From contig NZ_BMUZ01000018.1 in assembly GCF_014650455.1 (NCBI RefSeq), forward strand, positions 1-64,000: 64,000 nucleotides of DNA, in the 5' to 3' direction. Shown here one piece after another: positions 27,306-36,121 of the stretch. This DNA is from Streptomyces xanthochromogenes (GTDB lineage Bacteria; Actinomycetota; Actinomycetes; Streptomycetales; Streptomycetaceae). The translations under genes and the position numbers were made by a program. Every line of letters starts with the position of its first letter. The stretch's first letter is position 1. Below the pieces are notes generated by a model. The model had not been told where the DNA came from and did not search any database. It saw only the letters and a program-made list of their open reading frames with translations.

Positions 27306-29453
27306 GTGAGCAGCGAGAACGAACGGCAGGGCGGGGGCGCCGAGGGCGCGGGGCCGGAGCAGCTTGCGCTCATTCGGGAGACGGTGCGCAAGGCCAAGGT
27401 GCCCAAGGCCAAGCCGCGGACGTGGCGGGGGGCCGCGCTCGCCAAGGAGCTGCCGGTCGCCCGGGTCGTGGTGAACAAGGGGGTGCTGCACCTCGACCAG
27501 TTCTTCGACTACGCGGTGCCCGAGGAGCTGGACGCCGACGCGCAGCCCGGGGTGCGGGTGCGGGTGCGGTTCGGGGCCGGGTCGCGCAATGTGCGCGACG
27601 GGCGGCGCGAGGGCGGCGGGCTCATCGACGGGTTCCTCGTGGAGCGCCGGGCCGAGTCGGACTACTCGGGTCCGCTGGCCGCGCTGGCCGGTGTCGTCTC
27701 GCCGGAGCGGGTGCTCAGCGCCGAGATGCTGTCGCTCGCCCGCGCGGTCGCGGACCGGTACGCGGGCAGCCTCGCCGATGTGCTCCAGCTCGCGGTCCCG
27801 CCGAGGAACGCCCGCGCCGAGTCCAAGCCGTCCCCCGAACCGCCTCCGCCGCCCGCCCCGCCGGAGCCCGGCACCTGGGAGCGGTACCAGCAAGGGCCCG
27901 CGTTCCTGCGGGCGTTGGGCACCGGCGGCGCACCCCGCGCGGTGTGGACCGCGCTGCCCGGGCCGCACTGGGCGGCGGAGATCGCCCGGGCCGTCGGGGC
28001 GACGCTCGCCTCGGGGCGCGGCGCCCTCGTCGTGGTGCCGGACGGCCGCAGCGCCGCCCGGGTCGACGCGGCGCTGACCGCGCTGCTCGGCGAGGGCCGG
28101 CACGCCCTGCTCACCGCCGAGTCGGGCCCCGAGCGCCGCTACCGGCAGTGGCTCGCGGTGCGGCGCGGCGCGGTACGGGCGGTGGTCGGCACCAGGGCCG
28201 CGATGTTCGCCCCCGTCGAGAATCCCGGGCTCGTCGTGGTGTGGGAGGACGGGGACTCCAGCCACAGCGACGACAACGCCCCCTTCCCGCACGTGCGCGA
28301 GGTCCTCGAACTGCGCGCCGCGCACGACAAGTGCGGCTTCCTGCTCGGGAGCACGAGCTGTACGGTCGAGGCCGCCCAGCTCGTGGAGAGCGGCTGGGCC
28401 GCCCCGTTGGTCGCCGACCGCACGGTGGTCAGGGCCGCCGCCCCCCTCGTACGCACCGTCGGCGACGGCGAGCTGGCGCGCGACGAGGCGGCCCGGGCGG
28501 CCCGCCTCCCCAGCCTGGCCTGGAAGGCCGTGCGCGAGGGCCTGAAGAGCGGCCCGGTGCTCGTGCAGGTGCCCCGCCGTGGCTACGCGCCACGGCTCGC
28601 CTGCGCCCGCTGTCGGACGCCCGCCCGCTGCGGGAAGTGCGCCGGGCCCCTGGAGGCGCCGGACGAGCGGGAGTTGACGTGTGCCTGGTGCGGTACGGCG
28701 GAGCGCGACTGGCACTGCGCGGAGTGCGGGGCGAACCGGCTGCGGGCCCAGGTCGTCGGCGCGCGCCGGACCGCGGAGGAGCTCGGCCGGGCCTTTCCCG
28801 CGGTGCCGGTGCGCACCTCGGGGCGGGACCACATCCTGGACAGCGTGCCAGGACAGCCCGCTCTCGTGGTGTCCACGCCCGGCGCCGAGCCGGTCGCCGA
28901 GGGCGGCTACGCGGCGGCGCTGCTCCTCGACGGCTGGGCCATGCTCAGCCGGCCCGACATCCGGGCCGGCGAGGAGGCGCTGCGGCGCTGGATCTCGGCG
29001 TCCTCGCTGGTGCGCGGGCAGGACGCGGGCGGCACCGTGGTCGTGGTCGCCGAGCCCACGCTGCGCCCGGTGCAGGCGCTGGTCCGCTGGGACCCGGTGG
29101 GCCACGCGCTGCGTGAACTGGCCGAGCGGGCCGAGCTCAACTTCCCCCCGGTCTCCCGCATGGCCGAGGCCATCGGCCGCCCCGAGGCGGTCGAGGCCTT
29201 CCTGAACGCGGCCCAACTGCCGCCCGAGGCACAGGTGTTGGGCCCGGTGCCACTGCCGGTGTCCGACCCGGGCCGGCCGCGCAGGCCCGGCGACCCGCCG
29301 GTGGGCGAGCGCTGGGAGCGGGCCCTCGTCAGGGTCCCGCCGGGCTCCGGCGCCGCGCTCGCCGCGGCGCTCAAGGCGGCCCAGGCCTCCCGGCTGGCCC
29401 GGGGCGGTGGTGACCCGGTGCGGCTGAGGATCGACCCGCCGGACATCGGCTGA
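27306..29453 (+). CDS. priA: Primosomal protein N' (PriA), actinobacterial type lacking Walker A
   Basis: A 715-residue protein of the replication-restart PriA family. The N-terminal 3'-end-binding domain has VARVVVNKGVLHLDQFFDYAVPEEL. The helicase core has GTRAAMFAPV and a WEDGD in place of the DEAH-type motif. The cysteine-rich zinc region (CARCRTPARCGKC...CAWCG...CAEC) is intact. The usual GSGKT P-loop is absent; the corresponding place reads ALPGPHWAAEIAR. It is therefore probably not an active helicase, as known for actinobacterial homologues. The GTG at 27306 follows TAGGA; the frame is open further up into the divergent spacer but lacks family similarity. Confidence 0.88.
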   Translation: MSSENERQGGGAEGAGPEQLALIRETVRKAKVPKAKPRTWRGAALAKELPVARVVVNKGVLHLDQFFDYAVPEELDADAQPGVRVRVRFGAGSRNVRDGRREGGGLIDGFLVERRAESDYSGPLAALAGVVSPERVLSAEMLSLARAVADRYAGSLADVLQLAVPPRNARAESKPSPEPPPPPAPPEPGTWERYQQGPAFLRALGTGGAPRAVWTALPGPHWAAEIARAVGATLASGRGALVVVPDGRSAARVDAALTALLGEGRHALLTAESGPERRYRQWLAVRRGAVRAVVGTRAAMFAPVENPGLVVVWEDGDSSHSDDNAPFPHVREVLELRAAHDKCGFLLGSTSCTVEAAQLVESGWAAPLVADRTVVRAAAPLVRTVGDGELARDEAARAARLPSLAWKAVREGLKSGPVLVQVPRRGYAPRLACARCRTPARCGKCAGPLEAPDERELTCAWCGTAERDWHCAECGANRLRAQVVGARRTAEELGRAFPAVPVRTSGRDHILDSVPGQPALVVSTPGAEPVAEGGYAAALLLDGWAMLSRPDIRAGEEALRRWISASSLVRGQDAGGTVVVVAEPTLRPVQALVRWDPVGHALRELAERAELNFPPVSRMAEAIGRPEAVEAFLNAAQLPPEAQVLGPVPLPVSDPGRPRRPGDPPVGERWERALVRVPPGSGAALAAALKAAQASRLARGGGDPVRLRIDPPDIG

Positions 29454-29473
29454 GGGTCGGCCCGGACATGGGT

Positions 29474-29506
29474 GTGCCCCCGCGATGCGTACAGGCGCGA
29501 GGGCAC
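29474..29506. terminator. Hairpin between convergent priA and HTH gene
   Basis: GTGCCCCCGCG (29474-29484) pairs with CGCGAGGGCAC (29496-29506) with one mismatch. It lies 20 bases after the priA stop and 18 beyond the stop of the minus-strand gene, and is probably a shared terminator. Confidence 0.55.
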
Positions 29507-29523
29507 GAAGGGGCGAAAGCGGG

Positions 29524-30063
29524 TCAGCCGTTGCGGGGGCCGGGGAAGGCGCTGGTGCGGACCTCCTCGCGAAGGGACTGGCTGCTCGCCGTCGGCTGCG
29601 GCGGCATCGAACGGGCGGCGGGGACCGCGGGCATGGTGGGCAGCGGCGGCAGGGTGCGGGTCGTGGCGGCCTCGGCCGGACGCTCGGCGTCGACCTGACC
29701 CGGGGCCTGGGCGCCCGCCCGGCGCGACCCGTAACGGCGGTGCACCGCCTGCTTGGTGACGCCGAGCGCGGAGCCCACGGCGTCCCAGGAGAAGCCGAGG
29801 GAGCGGTCGAAGTCGACGGCCGCGGTGACCAGCGTCTCGACGCTGTCCCGCAGCTCCTGGGCGAGCCGTACGGTCGGGGCCGGAGCGCGTCCGTACACGA
29901 CGAAGCCCGTGGAGGGACCGGAGCGCCGCGGGCGGTAGACGTTGCCCAGCTGCGCGGTGAGGGTGCGCAGTGCGTCCACCTGCCGGCGGACCCGCTCGAT
30001 GTCCCGCACCAACAGGTGCAGGCTGGCCCGCGCTTGGGCGTCGTGGGTTGCGTGGTCGGCCAT
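29524..30063 (-). CDS. Helix-turn-helix DNA-binding protein of unknown target
   Basis: A 179-residue protein. The N-terminal half is helical (VRDIERVRRQVDALRTLTAQL). The central block SWDAVGSALGVTKQAVHRRYG (about 111-131) is a clear helix-turn-helix. The C-terminal third is Pro/Ala/Thr-rich and probably disordered. ATG at 30061-30063 is preceded by GAGAGGCTTGCTC; the very long open frame above it is an antisense shadow of fmt and rsmB. It is a conserved neighbour of priA and fmt in Streptomyces from memory; the regulon is unknown. Confidence 0.75.
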   Translation of the reverse strand: MADHATHDAQARASLHLLVRDIERVRRQVDALRTLTAQLGNVYRPRRSGPSTGFVVYGRAPAPTVRLAQELRDSVETLVTAAVDFDRSLGFSWDAVGSALGVTKQAVHRRYGSRRAGAQAPGQVDAERPAEAATTRTLPPLPTMPAVPAARSMPPQPTASSQSLREEVRTSAFPGPRNG

Positions 30064-30222
30064 GAGCAAGCCTCTCGAACCGGCGATGAAAAGGGACAGA
30101 AGGGATGGTGCAGTCGGAGCTCTGGGTGGTGCTGGTGGTGGTGCTGGTACTGCGTGGTGCGGTTGCCGTGTTGACGTGGAGCGGGTGCTGAAAAGGCGCG
30201 GGACGCACAAGCGGCCCGATTC

Positions 30223-30330
30223 GGTCAATCTCTCTTGACCAACGCGCCACCTCCTGTTGTGGTCACGCTGCGGGGGCGTATGGGCATATGCACAGGGCGC
30301 GCAACTCCCCGTACGCCCCTGCCGTACGGG
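30223..30330. promoter_or_regulatory. Divergent HTH/fmt intergenic region with two dyads
   Basis: The 394-base gap 30064-30457 contains a GGT/GCT-rich run (about 30115-30165), the dyad GGTCAA-TCTCTC-TTGACC (30223-30240), and CCCGTACG/CGTACGGG (30308-30330). TTGACC on either strand of the first dyad resembles a -35 element, but no convincing -10 follows. No gene was seen here. Confidence 0.35.
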
Positions 30331-30457
30331 ACGCGCACGGGAGGCGTGCGGGACCCGGCAGCAGGTCCGCGCGGGGCCCCGGCCACCTCCGCGTCGGGAC
30401 CCGGGGCGGCGGCCCATAGACTGGGACGCTGCTCTCGACAAAGCGAGGTAACCCCCA

Positions 30458-31402
30458 GTGAAGCTCGTCTTCGCAGGCACCCCCGAGGTCGCCGTCCCCG
30501 CCCTGGACGCCCTGATCGCCTCCGGCCGGCACGAGGTCGCCGCGGTCGTCACCCGGCCGGACGCGCCCGCCGGGCGCGGCCGCCGCCTGGTGGCGAGCCC
30601 GGTCGCCGAGCGCGCGGAGGAGGCGGGCATCGAGGTGCTCAAGCCCGCGAAGCCGCGTGACGAGCAGTTCCTGGCCCGGCTGCGCGAGATCGCCCCGGAC
30701 TGCTGCCCGGTCGTGGCGTACGGCGCCCTGCTGCCCAAGGCTGCCCTCGACATCCCGGCGCGCGGCTGGGTCAACCTGCACTTCTCGCTGCTGCCCGCCT
30801 GGCGCGGGGCCGCGCCCGTGCAGCACGCCGTCATGGCGGGCGACGAGATCACCGGCGCCGCCACCTTCCTCATCGAGGAGGGGCTCGACTCCGGCCCGGT
30901 GTACGGCACCGTCACCGAGGAGGTCCGGCCCACGGACACCAGCGGCGACCTGCTCACCCGGCTCGCGTTCGCGGGCGCCGGACTGCTCGCCGCGACCATG
31001 GACGGCATCGAGGACGGCTCCCTGAAGGCCGTTCCGCAGCCCGCCGACGGGATCTCGCTCGCCCCGAAGATCACCGTGGAGATGGCGCACATCGACTGGG
31101 CGGCCCCGGCGCTGCGGGTCGACCGCGTGGTGCGCGGCTGCACCCCCGCGCCCGGCGCCTGGACGGTGTTCCGCGGCGAGCGCCTCAAGCTCGTCCAGGC
31201 CGCCCTCGTCACCGACCGCACCGAGCTCGCGCCCGGCGAGATCTCCGCCGCCAAGAACAACGTGTACGTCGGCACCGGCTCGCACGCCGTGGAGCTGCTC
31301 TGGGTCCAGCCGCAGGGAAAGAAGCCGATGCGCGGCGCCGACTGGGCCCGCGGGGTCCGGATCGCCCCGGGTGAGCGCCTGGGAGCGCCGGACGTACGCT
31401 GA
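30458..31402 (+). CDS. fmt: Methionyl-tRNA formyltransferase
   Basis: A 314-residue enzyme that formylates initiator Met-tRNA with 10-formyltetrahydrofolate. Catalytic Asn106 and His108 lie in WVNLHFSLLPAWRGAAP, and EGLDSGPVYG follows with the usual catalytic Asp upstream. The C-terminal domain binds tRNA. GTG at 30458 follows GAGGTAA. It is followed 38 bases later by rsmB on the same strand, probably one unit. Confidence 0.95.
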   Translation: MKLVFAGTPEVAVPALDALIASGRHEVAAVVTRPDAPAGRGRRLVASPVAERAEEAGIEVLKPAKPRDEQFLARLREIAPDCCPVVAYGALLPKAALDIPARGWVNLHFSLLPAWRGAAPVQHAVMAGDEITGAATFLIEEGLDSGPVYGTVTEEVRPTDTSGDLLTRLAFAGAGLLAATMDGIEDGSLKAVPQPADGISLAPKITVEMAHIDWAAPALRVDRVVRGCTPAPGAWTVFRGERLKLVQAALVTDRTELAPGEISAAKNNVYVGTGSHAVELLWVQPQGKKPMRGADWARGVRIAPGERLGAPDVR

Positions 31403-31440
31403 GAGGGTTCGCCCCATCTGATCCGCGGAGCACCTTTCAC

Positions 31441-32898
31441 GTGAACGATTCGCCACGTCGCAGCCCGAACCCCAACGCGGGCAAGGGCGGCAAGCCGTAC
31501 CGCCGTCCCAAGAAGGACCCGGTCCGCATCCTCGCCTTCGAGGCCCTGCGGGCCGTCGACGAGCGCGACGCCTACGCCAACCTGGTCCTGCCCCCGCTGC
31601 TCCGCAAGGCGCGCGAGGGCGGGAACTTCGACACCCGGGACGCGGCGCTGGCCACCGAGCTCGTCTACGGGACACTGCGCCGTCAGGGCACCTACGACGC
31701 GGTCATCGCGGCCTGCATCGACCGGCCGCTGCGCGAGGTCGACCCGCCGGTGCTCGACGTGCTCGCGCTCGGCGCGCACCAGCTGCTCGGCACCCGCATC
31801 CCCACCCATGCCGCGGTGTCCGCGAGCGTCGAGCTGGCACGGGTGGTGCTCGGCGACGGGCGGGCCAAGTTCGTCAACGCCGTCCTGCGCAAGATCTCCG
31901 CGAACGACCTCGACGGCTGGCTGGAGAAGGTCGCCCCCTCCTACGAGGACGACGCCGAGGACCACCTGGCGGTCGTGCACTCGCACCCGCGCTGGGTCGT
32001 CTCCGCGCTCTGGGACTCGCTCGGCGGCGGCCGGGCCGGCATCGAGGACCTCCTGGAGGCCGACAACGAGCGCCCCGAGGTGACCCTGGTCGCCCGTCCC
32101 GGCCGCTCCACCACCGATGAGCTCCTCGACGCGCTCGGCGAGGACGGCGGCCTGCCCGGCCGCTGGTCGCCGTACGCGGTGCGGATGGCCGAGGGCGGCG
32201 AGCCCGGCGCACTGGACGCGGTGCGCGACGGCCGCGCCGGGGTCCAGGACGAGGGCAGTCAGCTCGTGGCGGCCGCCCTCGCCAACGCCCCGCTCGAAGG
32301 CCGGGACGAGCGCTGGCTGGACGGCTGCGCGGGCCCCGGTGGCAAGGCCGCCCTGCTCGCCGCGCTCGCGGCCGGGCGGGGCGCGGCCCTGCTCGCCTCC
32401 GAGAAGCAGCCGCACCGGGCCCGTCTGGTCGAGCGGGCGCTGGCCGGCAACCCGGGTCCGTACCAGGTCATCGCGGCCGACGGCACCCGCCCGCCGTGGC
32501 TGCCGGGGTCCTTCGACCGGGTCCTGGTCGACGTGCCCTGCTCCGGTCTCGGCGCCCTGCGCCGCCGCCCGGAGGCCCGCTGGCGCCGGCGCCCCGAGGA
32601 CCTGGAGGGCTTCGCTCCGCTCCAGCGCGGGCTGTTGCGTGAGGCCCTGTCGGCGGTCCGCGTCGGTGGTGTGGTCGGGTACGCCACCTGCTCGCCGCAC
32701 CTGGCCGAGACCCGGATCGTCGTCGACGACGTGCTCAAGGGCCGCGGCGGCGCCGAGCCCGTCGAGGCCGAGTGGATCGACGTACGCCCCCTGATGCCCG
32801 GGGTCGCGGGCCTCGGCGAGGGCCCCGACGTCCAGTTGTGGCCGCATCTGCACGGCACCGACGCGATGTACCTCGCGCTCCTGAGGCGCACCGCCTGA
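31441..32898 (+). CDS. rsmB: 16S rRNA m5C methyltransferase RsmB/Sun
   Basis: A 485-residue protein with a NusB-like RNA-binding N-terminal domain (about 25-160: ILAFEALRAVDERDAYANLVLP) and a Rossmann methyltransferase domain. WLDGCAGPGGKAALLAALA binds SAM, DVPCSGLGALRRRPEARWR carries the first catalytic Cys region, and YATCSPHLAET carries the second. In E. coli the enzyme methylates C967 of 16S rRNA. A basic N-terminal tail precedes the domains. The start GTG at 31441 lies 38 bases after fmt. Confidence 0.92.
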   Translation: MNDSPRRSPNPNAGKGGKPYRRPKKDPVRILAFEALRAVDERDAYANLVLPPLLRKAREGGNFDTRDAALATELVYGTLRRQGTYDAVIAACIDRPLREVDPPVLDVLALGAHQLLGTRIPTHAAVSASVELARVVLGDGRAKFVNAVLRKISANDLDGWLEKVAPSYEDDAEDHLAVVHSHPRWVVSALWDSLGGGRAGIEDLLEADNERPEVTLVARPGRSTTDELLDALGEDGGLPGRWSPYAVRMAEGGEPGALDAVRDGRAGVQDEGSQLVAAALANAPLEGRDERWLDGCAGPGGKAALLAALAAGRGAALLASEKQPHRARLVERALAGNPGPYQVIAADGTRPPWLPGSFDRVLVDVPCSGLGALRRRPEARWRRRPEDLEGFAPLQRGLLREALSAVRVGGVVGYATCSPHLAETRIVVDDVLKGRGGAEPVEAEWIDVRPLMPGVAGLGEGPDVQLWPHLHGTDAMYLALLRRTA

Positions 32899-32906
32899 CC
32901 GGCGCG

Positions 32907-32932
32907 CGACGCCCCGTGAACGCGGGGCGTCG
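32907..32932 (+). terminator. Terminator after rsmB
   Basis: A 10-bp perfect stem (32907-32916 with 32923-32932, loop TGAACG) starts eight bases after the rsmB stop. Confidence 0.8.
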
Positions 32933-33167
32933 TCTCCCGTGCGCCCAGCGCGACGAGCTCCAACTCGCCCACACCGCAAGGGACTTGGGCGCATCACGGT
33001 TTGGTCCGCCCGCGCTCCGCAGGGATTCCGGCCGGCCCGGGCCGCGGGCGGAGGATCACCGGTCGCGGCCCGCCGATCCGGCCGGATCGCCCGGTCCGCC
33101 CCGATCCGGCAGGGCTGGGGCCCGCACCGTGGCAGGCAAGTGGCCCGGGGCATGGCAGGCTTGGGGC

Positions 33168-33851
33168 ATGGCTCAGATCAACCCCAGCATCCTCTCCGCG
33201 GACTTCGCCCGACTGGCCGACGAGGCCAGGGCCGTCGAAGGTGCCGACTGGCTGCACGTCGATGTGATGGACAACCACTTCGTGCCGAACCTGACGCTCG
33301 GCGTGCCCATCGTGGAATCCCTGGCCCGGGCGACGGACACCCCGCTGGACTGCCATCTGATGATCGAGGACCCGGACCGCTGGGCCCCGCAGTACGTGGA
33401 GGCCGGAGCCGGTTCGGTCACCTTCCACGCGGAGGCGGCGGCGGCCCCCGTGCGGCTCGCCCGCGAGATCCGGGCCAAGGGCGCCCGCGCCTCGATGGCC
33501 CTGAAGCCCGCTACACCGATCGAACCGTACGAGGACCTGCTCCCCGAGCTGGACATGCTGCTGATCATGACGGTCGAGCCCGGCTTCGGCGGCCAGGCCT
33601 TCCTCGACATCATGCTGCCGAAGATCCGCCGGACCCGTGAGCTGATCGCCAAACACGGACTTGAACTCTGGCTCCAGGTCGACGGGGGCGTCTCGGCGTC
33701 CACGATCGAGCGCTGCGCGGAGGCCGGAGCCGATGTCTTCGTCGCCGGTTCGGCCGTCTACGGGGCCGACGACCCGGCCGAAGCGGTGCGCTCCCTGCGC
33801 TCCATGGCTGAACGGACGACGGCGGACGCACCCTGGGCGTGCGCACACTGA
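33168..33851 (+). CDS. rpe: Ribulose-phosphate 3-epimerase
   Basis: A 227-residue TIM-barrel enzyme interconverting ribulose-5-phosphate and xylulose-5-phosphate in the pentose phosphate pathway. QINPSILSADF, VDVMDNHFVPNLTLG (metal His/Asp), CHLMIEDPDRW, MTVEPGFGGQAF and QVDGGVSAST are all present. ATG at 33168 was chosen because the protein start matches the family; the open frame upstream is non-coding. The 236 bases between the rsmB terminator and rpe show no gene. Confidence 0.95.
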   Translation: MAQINPSILSADFARLADEARAVEGADWLHVDVMDNHFVPNLTLGVPIVESLARATDTPLDCHLMIEDPDRWAPQYVEAGAGSVTFHAEAAAAPVRLAREIRAKGARASMALKPATPIEPYEDLLPELDMLLIMTVEPGFGGQAFLDIMLPKIRRTRELIAKHGLELWLQVDGGVSASTIERCAEAGADVFVAGSAVYGADDPAEAVRSLRSMAERTTADAPWACAH

Positions 33852-33967
33852 GCCGCCACTGAATGAACGGAACCCTTCGGGGCTGATCAAGGACCGTTGG
33901 ATCTGACAGGATGAACAGCGAGTCCGGTGCGTGAACAGCAGTTGTGAACAGCAGTGAGGAGATCGCG

Positions 33968-34993
33968 GTGTCTGCAATGTCGGCGGGTCGGTCAGCCCTG
34001 CGGATGGGACCCGCGGAGCTGGTGCAGGCGGCGGCGATGGCCCGCCGCTTCTATCTGGAGGGCAAGTCCAAGATCCAGATCGCCGAGGAGTTCGGCGTGA
34101 GCCGCTTCAAGGTGGCCCGGGTCCTGGAGACCGCCCTGGAGCGCGATCTCGTACGGATCGAGATCCGCGTCCCCGCCGAACTGGACGCGGAGCGCTCCGA
34201 CGCCCTGCGCGCCCGGTACGGACTGCGGCACGCGGTCGTCGTCGAGTCCCCGGCGGAGGGCGAGGAGACCTCGCCCGACCCGGAGAACCTCGGCGAGGTC
34301 GCCGCCGACCTGCTCGGCGAGCTGGTCAGCGAGGGCGATGTCCTGGGCCTCGCCTGGGGCCGTTCCACCATCCACATGGCCGCGGCCCTCGACCGCCTGC
34401 CGCCCTGCACGGTCGTCCAGCTGACCGGGGTGTACGACGCGGGCACCGCCGAGCGCGGCTCCGTCGAGGCGGTGCGCCGGGCCGCCCAGGTCTCCGGCGG
34501 CGAGGCGCACCCCATCTACGCCCCGATGCTGCTGCCCGACCCGGCGACGGCCGCCGCGCTGCGCAACCAGACCGGGATCGCCCGCGCCTTCGAGTACTTC
34601 GACAAGGTCACCGTCGCCGCGGTGTCCATCGGCTCCTGGGAGCCGGGCATCTCCACCGTCCACGACATGCTCACCGACGAGGAGCGGGCGCACTACGCCT
34701 CGCTCGGGGTCGCCGCCGAGATGTCCGCGCACCTCTTCGACGCCGAGGGCCGCCGGGTCGGCCGCGACCTGGGGGAGCGCTGCATCACGGTCGAGGCGGA
34801 CCGGCTGCGCCGCATCCCCGAGGTCGTCGCGATCGCCGGGGGCCAGCGCAAGGCCGCCGCGATCGACGCGGTGCTGCGCTCCGGCCTGGTCACCAGCCTG
34901 GTGACCGACACGGCCGCGGCGGACTTCCTGCTGAACGAGACGGGCCCCAAGCCGCGGCCCGCCCTCGACCGCGCGGACCCGGACGGCATCTGA
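33968..34993 (+). CDS. SorC/DeoR-type sugar-binding transcriptional regulator
   Basis: A 341-residue regulator with an N-terminal helix-turn-helix (ARRFYLEGKSKIQIAEEFGVSRFKVARVLETA) and a large SorC-like phosphosugar-binding domain (GDVLGLAWGRST, VTVAAVSIGSWEPG, VVAIAGGQRKAAAI). Two GTG starts are possible. GTG at 33968 has GAGGAG six bases upstream and is preferred; GTG at 33944 would add eight residues but has no clear ribosome site. It stands next to rpe, so a pentose-phosphate ligand is plausible but not proven. A bidirectional terminator follows. Confidence 0.82.
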   Translation: MSAMSAGRSALRMGPAELVQAAAMARRFYLEGKSKIQIAEEFGVSRFKVARVLETALERDLVRIEIRVPAELDAERSDALRARYGLRHAVVVESPAEGEETSPDPENLGEVAADLLGELVSEGDVLGLAWGRSTIHMAAALDRLPPCTVVQLTGVYDAGTAERGSVEAVRRAAQVSGGEAHPIYAPMLLPDPATAAALRNQTGIARAFEYFDKVTVAAVSIGSWEPGISTVHDMLTDEERAHYASLGVAAEMSAHLFDAEGRRVGRDLGERCITVEADRLRRIPEVVAIAGGQRKAAAIDAVLRSGLVTSLVTDTAAADFLLNETGPKPRPALDRADPDGI

Positions 34994-35023
34994 GTCGCCG
35001 GGGGCCCGACAGCCCCCGGCGAC
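34994..35023. terminator. Bidirectional terminator after the sugar regulator
   Basis: A 12-bp perfect stem (GTCGCCGGGGGC with GCCCCCGGCGAC, 6-base loop) directly after the regulator stop and 10 bases beyond the stop of the minus-strand amidohydrolase gene. Confidence 0.85.
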
Positions 35024-35032
35024 CGGGCCGCC

Positions 35033-36121
35033 TCACGTCCCGTAGACCCGCTCGGCGTTGCCCGCCGACACCAGCGCGGCCACCCGCTCGGCGTCCGCGG
35101 CCGACCACGCCCCGGACCCCGTCCAGCCGTTCAGGAGCCGGTCGAGCGCCTCCCGGTAGAGCCGCGCCCCCACGACGTACAGCTCCGCGAGGCCGTAGGC
35201 GTCCGTCGAGAAGAGCAGCTTGCCGAACGGGGCCAGCTCCAGGAACTCGGCCAGGACCGCCTCGGCCCGCGCCCCCGTGTGGGCCAGCGAGAGACCCACG
35301 TCGGCGTACACATGCGGGTAGACGTGCGCCAGATAGCCCGCGCTGCGGTGGTACGGGTAGCCGTGCAGCAGGACCAGGCGGCACCCCGTCGGGCGTACGG
35401 CCCGGATGAAGTCGGTGAGCAGCAGCGGATCACAGCGGTGCAGCCGCAGATCCGGATCGCCGAACCCGGTGTGGATCTGCAGCGGCAGCCCGGTGTGCGC
35501 GGCCGACCAGAGCAGATGACGCAACAGCACCGGGTCGGTGATCCGGCCCGCCCCGGCGGACAGCCAGCGGGCCGTGGCCGCGCGGAGTTCGGCCGGGCCG
35601 GGCGGCTCGGGGGCGAAGTCGAGCCCGTAGCGGTATCCGGCCACCGATTTGAAGCCGGCCGCCGTGCCCGCGGCGGCGCCGATCGCCTCGGCGAGCACCG
35701 CGAGGAATTTGTCCGGATCCCGCTCCTCCGCACCGCGGCGTTCCGCGAGGTGTTCCAGGCGTACGATCTCGCGGGCCCGGGCCCCGCCGAGCCGGGCCAG
35801 TTCGGCCGGGCCGGTGAGGTCACCGGGCAGACCGGTGTCCACCAGGTAGGTGCCGATCCCGCTCGCGCGCAGGAGCAGCCGGTTCGCCTCGGCGGCGCCA
35901 AGGTCGCGGCGGCGGGTCAGATAGCGCTCGGGCGGGCAGTGCGGTTCGAGGCCGAGCAGCGGCGGGCACCAGCGGCGCACCGCGAAGCCCAGCTGGGTGT
36001 CGAAGAAGCTGGTGCCGGGTGCGGCGGGGGCGTCGGATTCGGTCAGGAACGCCTCGAAGGCGGCGTCGTCCGGATCGGCGCGCAGCACGCCGTGGCAGTG
36101 GTGGTCGACGAGCGGAAGCAC
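35033..36121 (-). CDS. Amidohydrolase-2 family protein paired with a GS-like enzyme
   Basis: A 362-residue metal-dependent hydrolase fold. An early DHHCHG motif gives the first metal ligands; QIHTGFGDPDL, LLHGYPYHRSAGYLAHVYPHVYADVG and FSTDAYGLAEL supply later ones. The start is GTG at 36119-36121, directly after the stop of the glutamine-synthetase-like gene with no gap. Side-by-side amidohydrolase and GS-like proteins mirror the two halves of the fungal FluG fusion, so the pair may make or break a gamma-glutamyl amide. The substrate is unknown. Confidence 0.8.
   Translation of the reverse strand: MLPLVDHHCHGVLRADPDDAAFEAFLTESDAPAAPGTSFFDTQLGFAVRRWCPPLLGLEPHCPPERYLTRRRDLGAAEANRLLLRASGIGTYLVDTGLPGDLTGPAELARLGGARAREIVRLEHLAERRGAEERDPDKFLAVLAEAIGAAAGTAAGFKSVAGYRYGLDFAPEPPGPAELRAATARWLSAGAGRITDPVLLRHLLWSAAHTGLPLQIHTGFGDPDLRLHRCDPLLLTDFIRAVRPTGCRLVLLHGYPYHRSAGYLAHVYPHVYADVGLSLAHTGARAEAVLAEFLELAPFGKLLFSTDAYGLAELYVVGARLYREALDRLLNGWTGSGAWSAADAERVAALVSAGNAERVYGT

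Noticed and set aside
29524..33153. Minus-strand open frame of 1209 codons covering fmt and rsmB
   Set aside because: Only the last 179 codons (start at 30063) encode a sensible protein; the rest is antisense to two well-supported genes.
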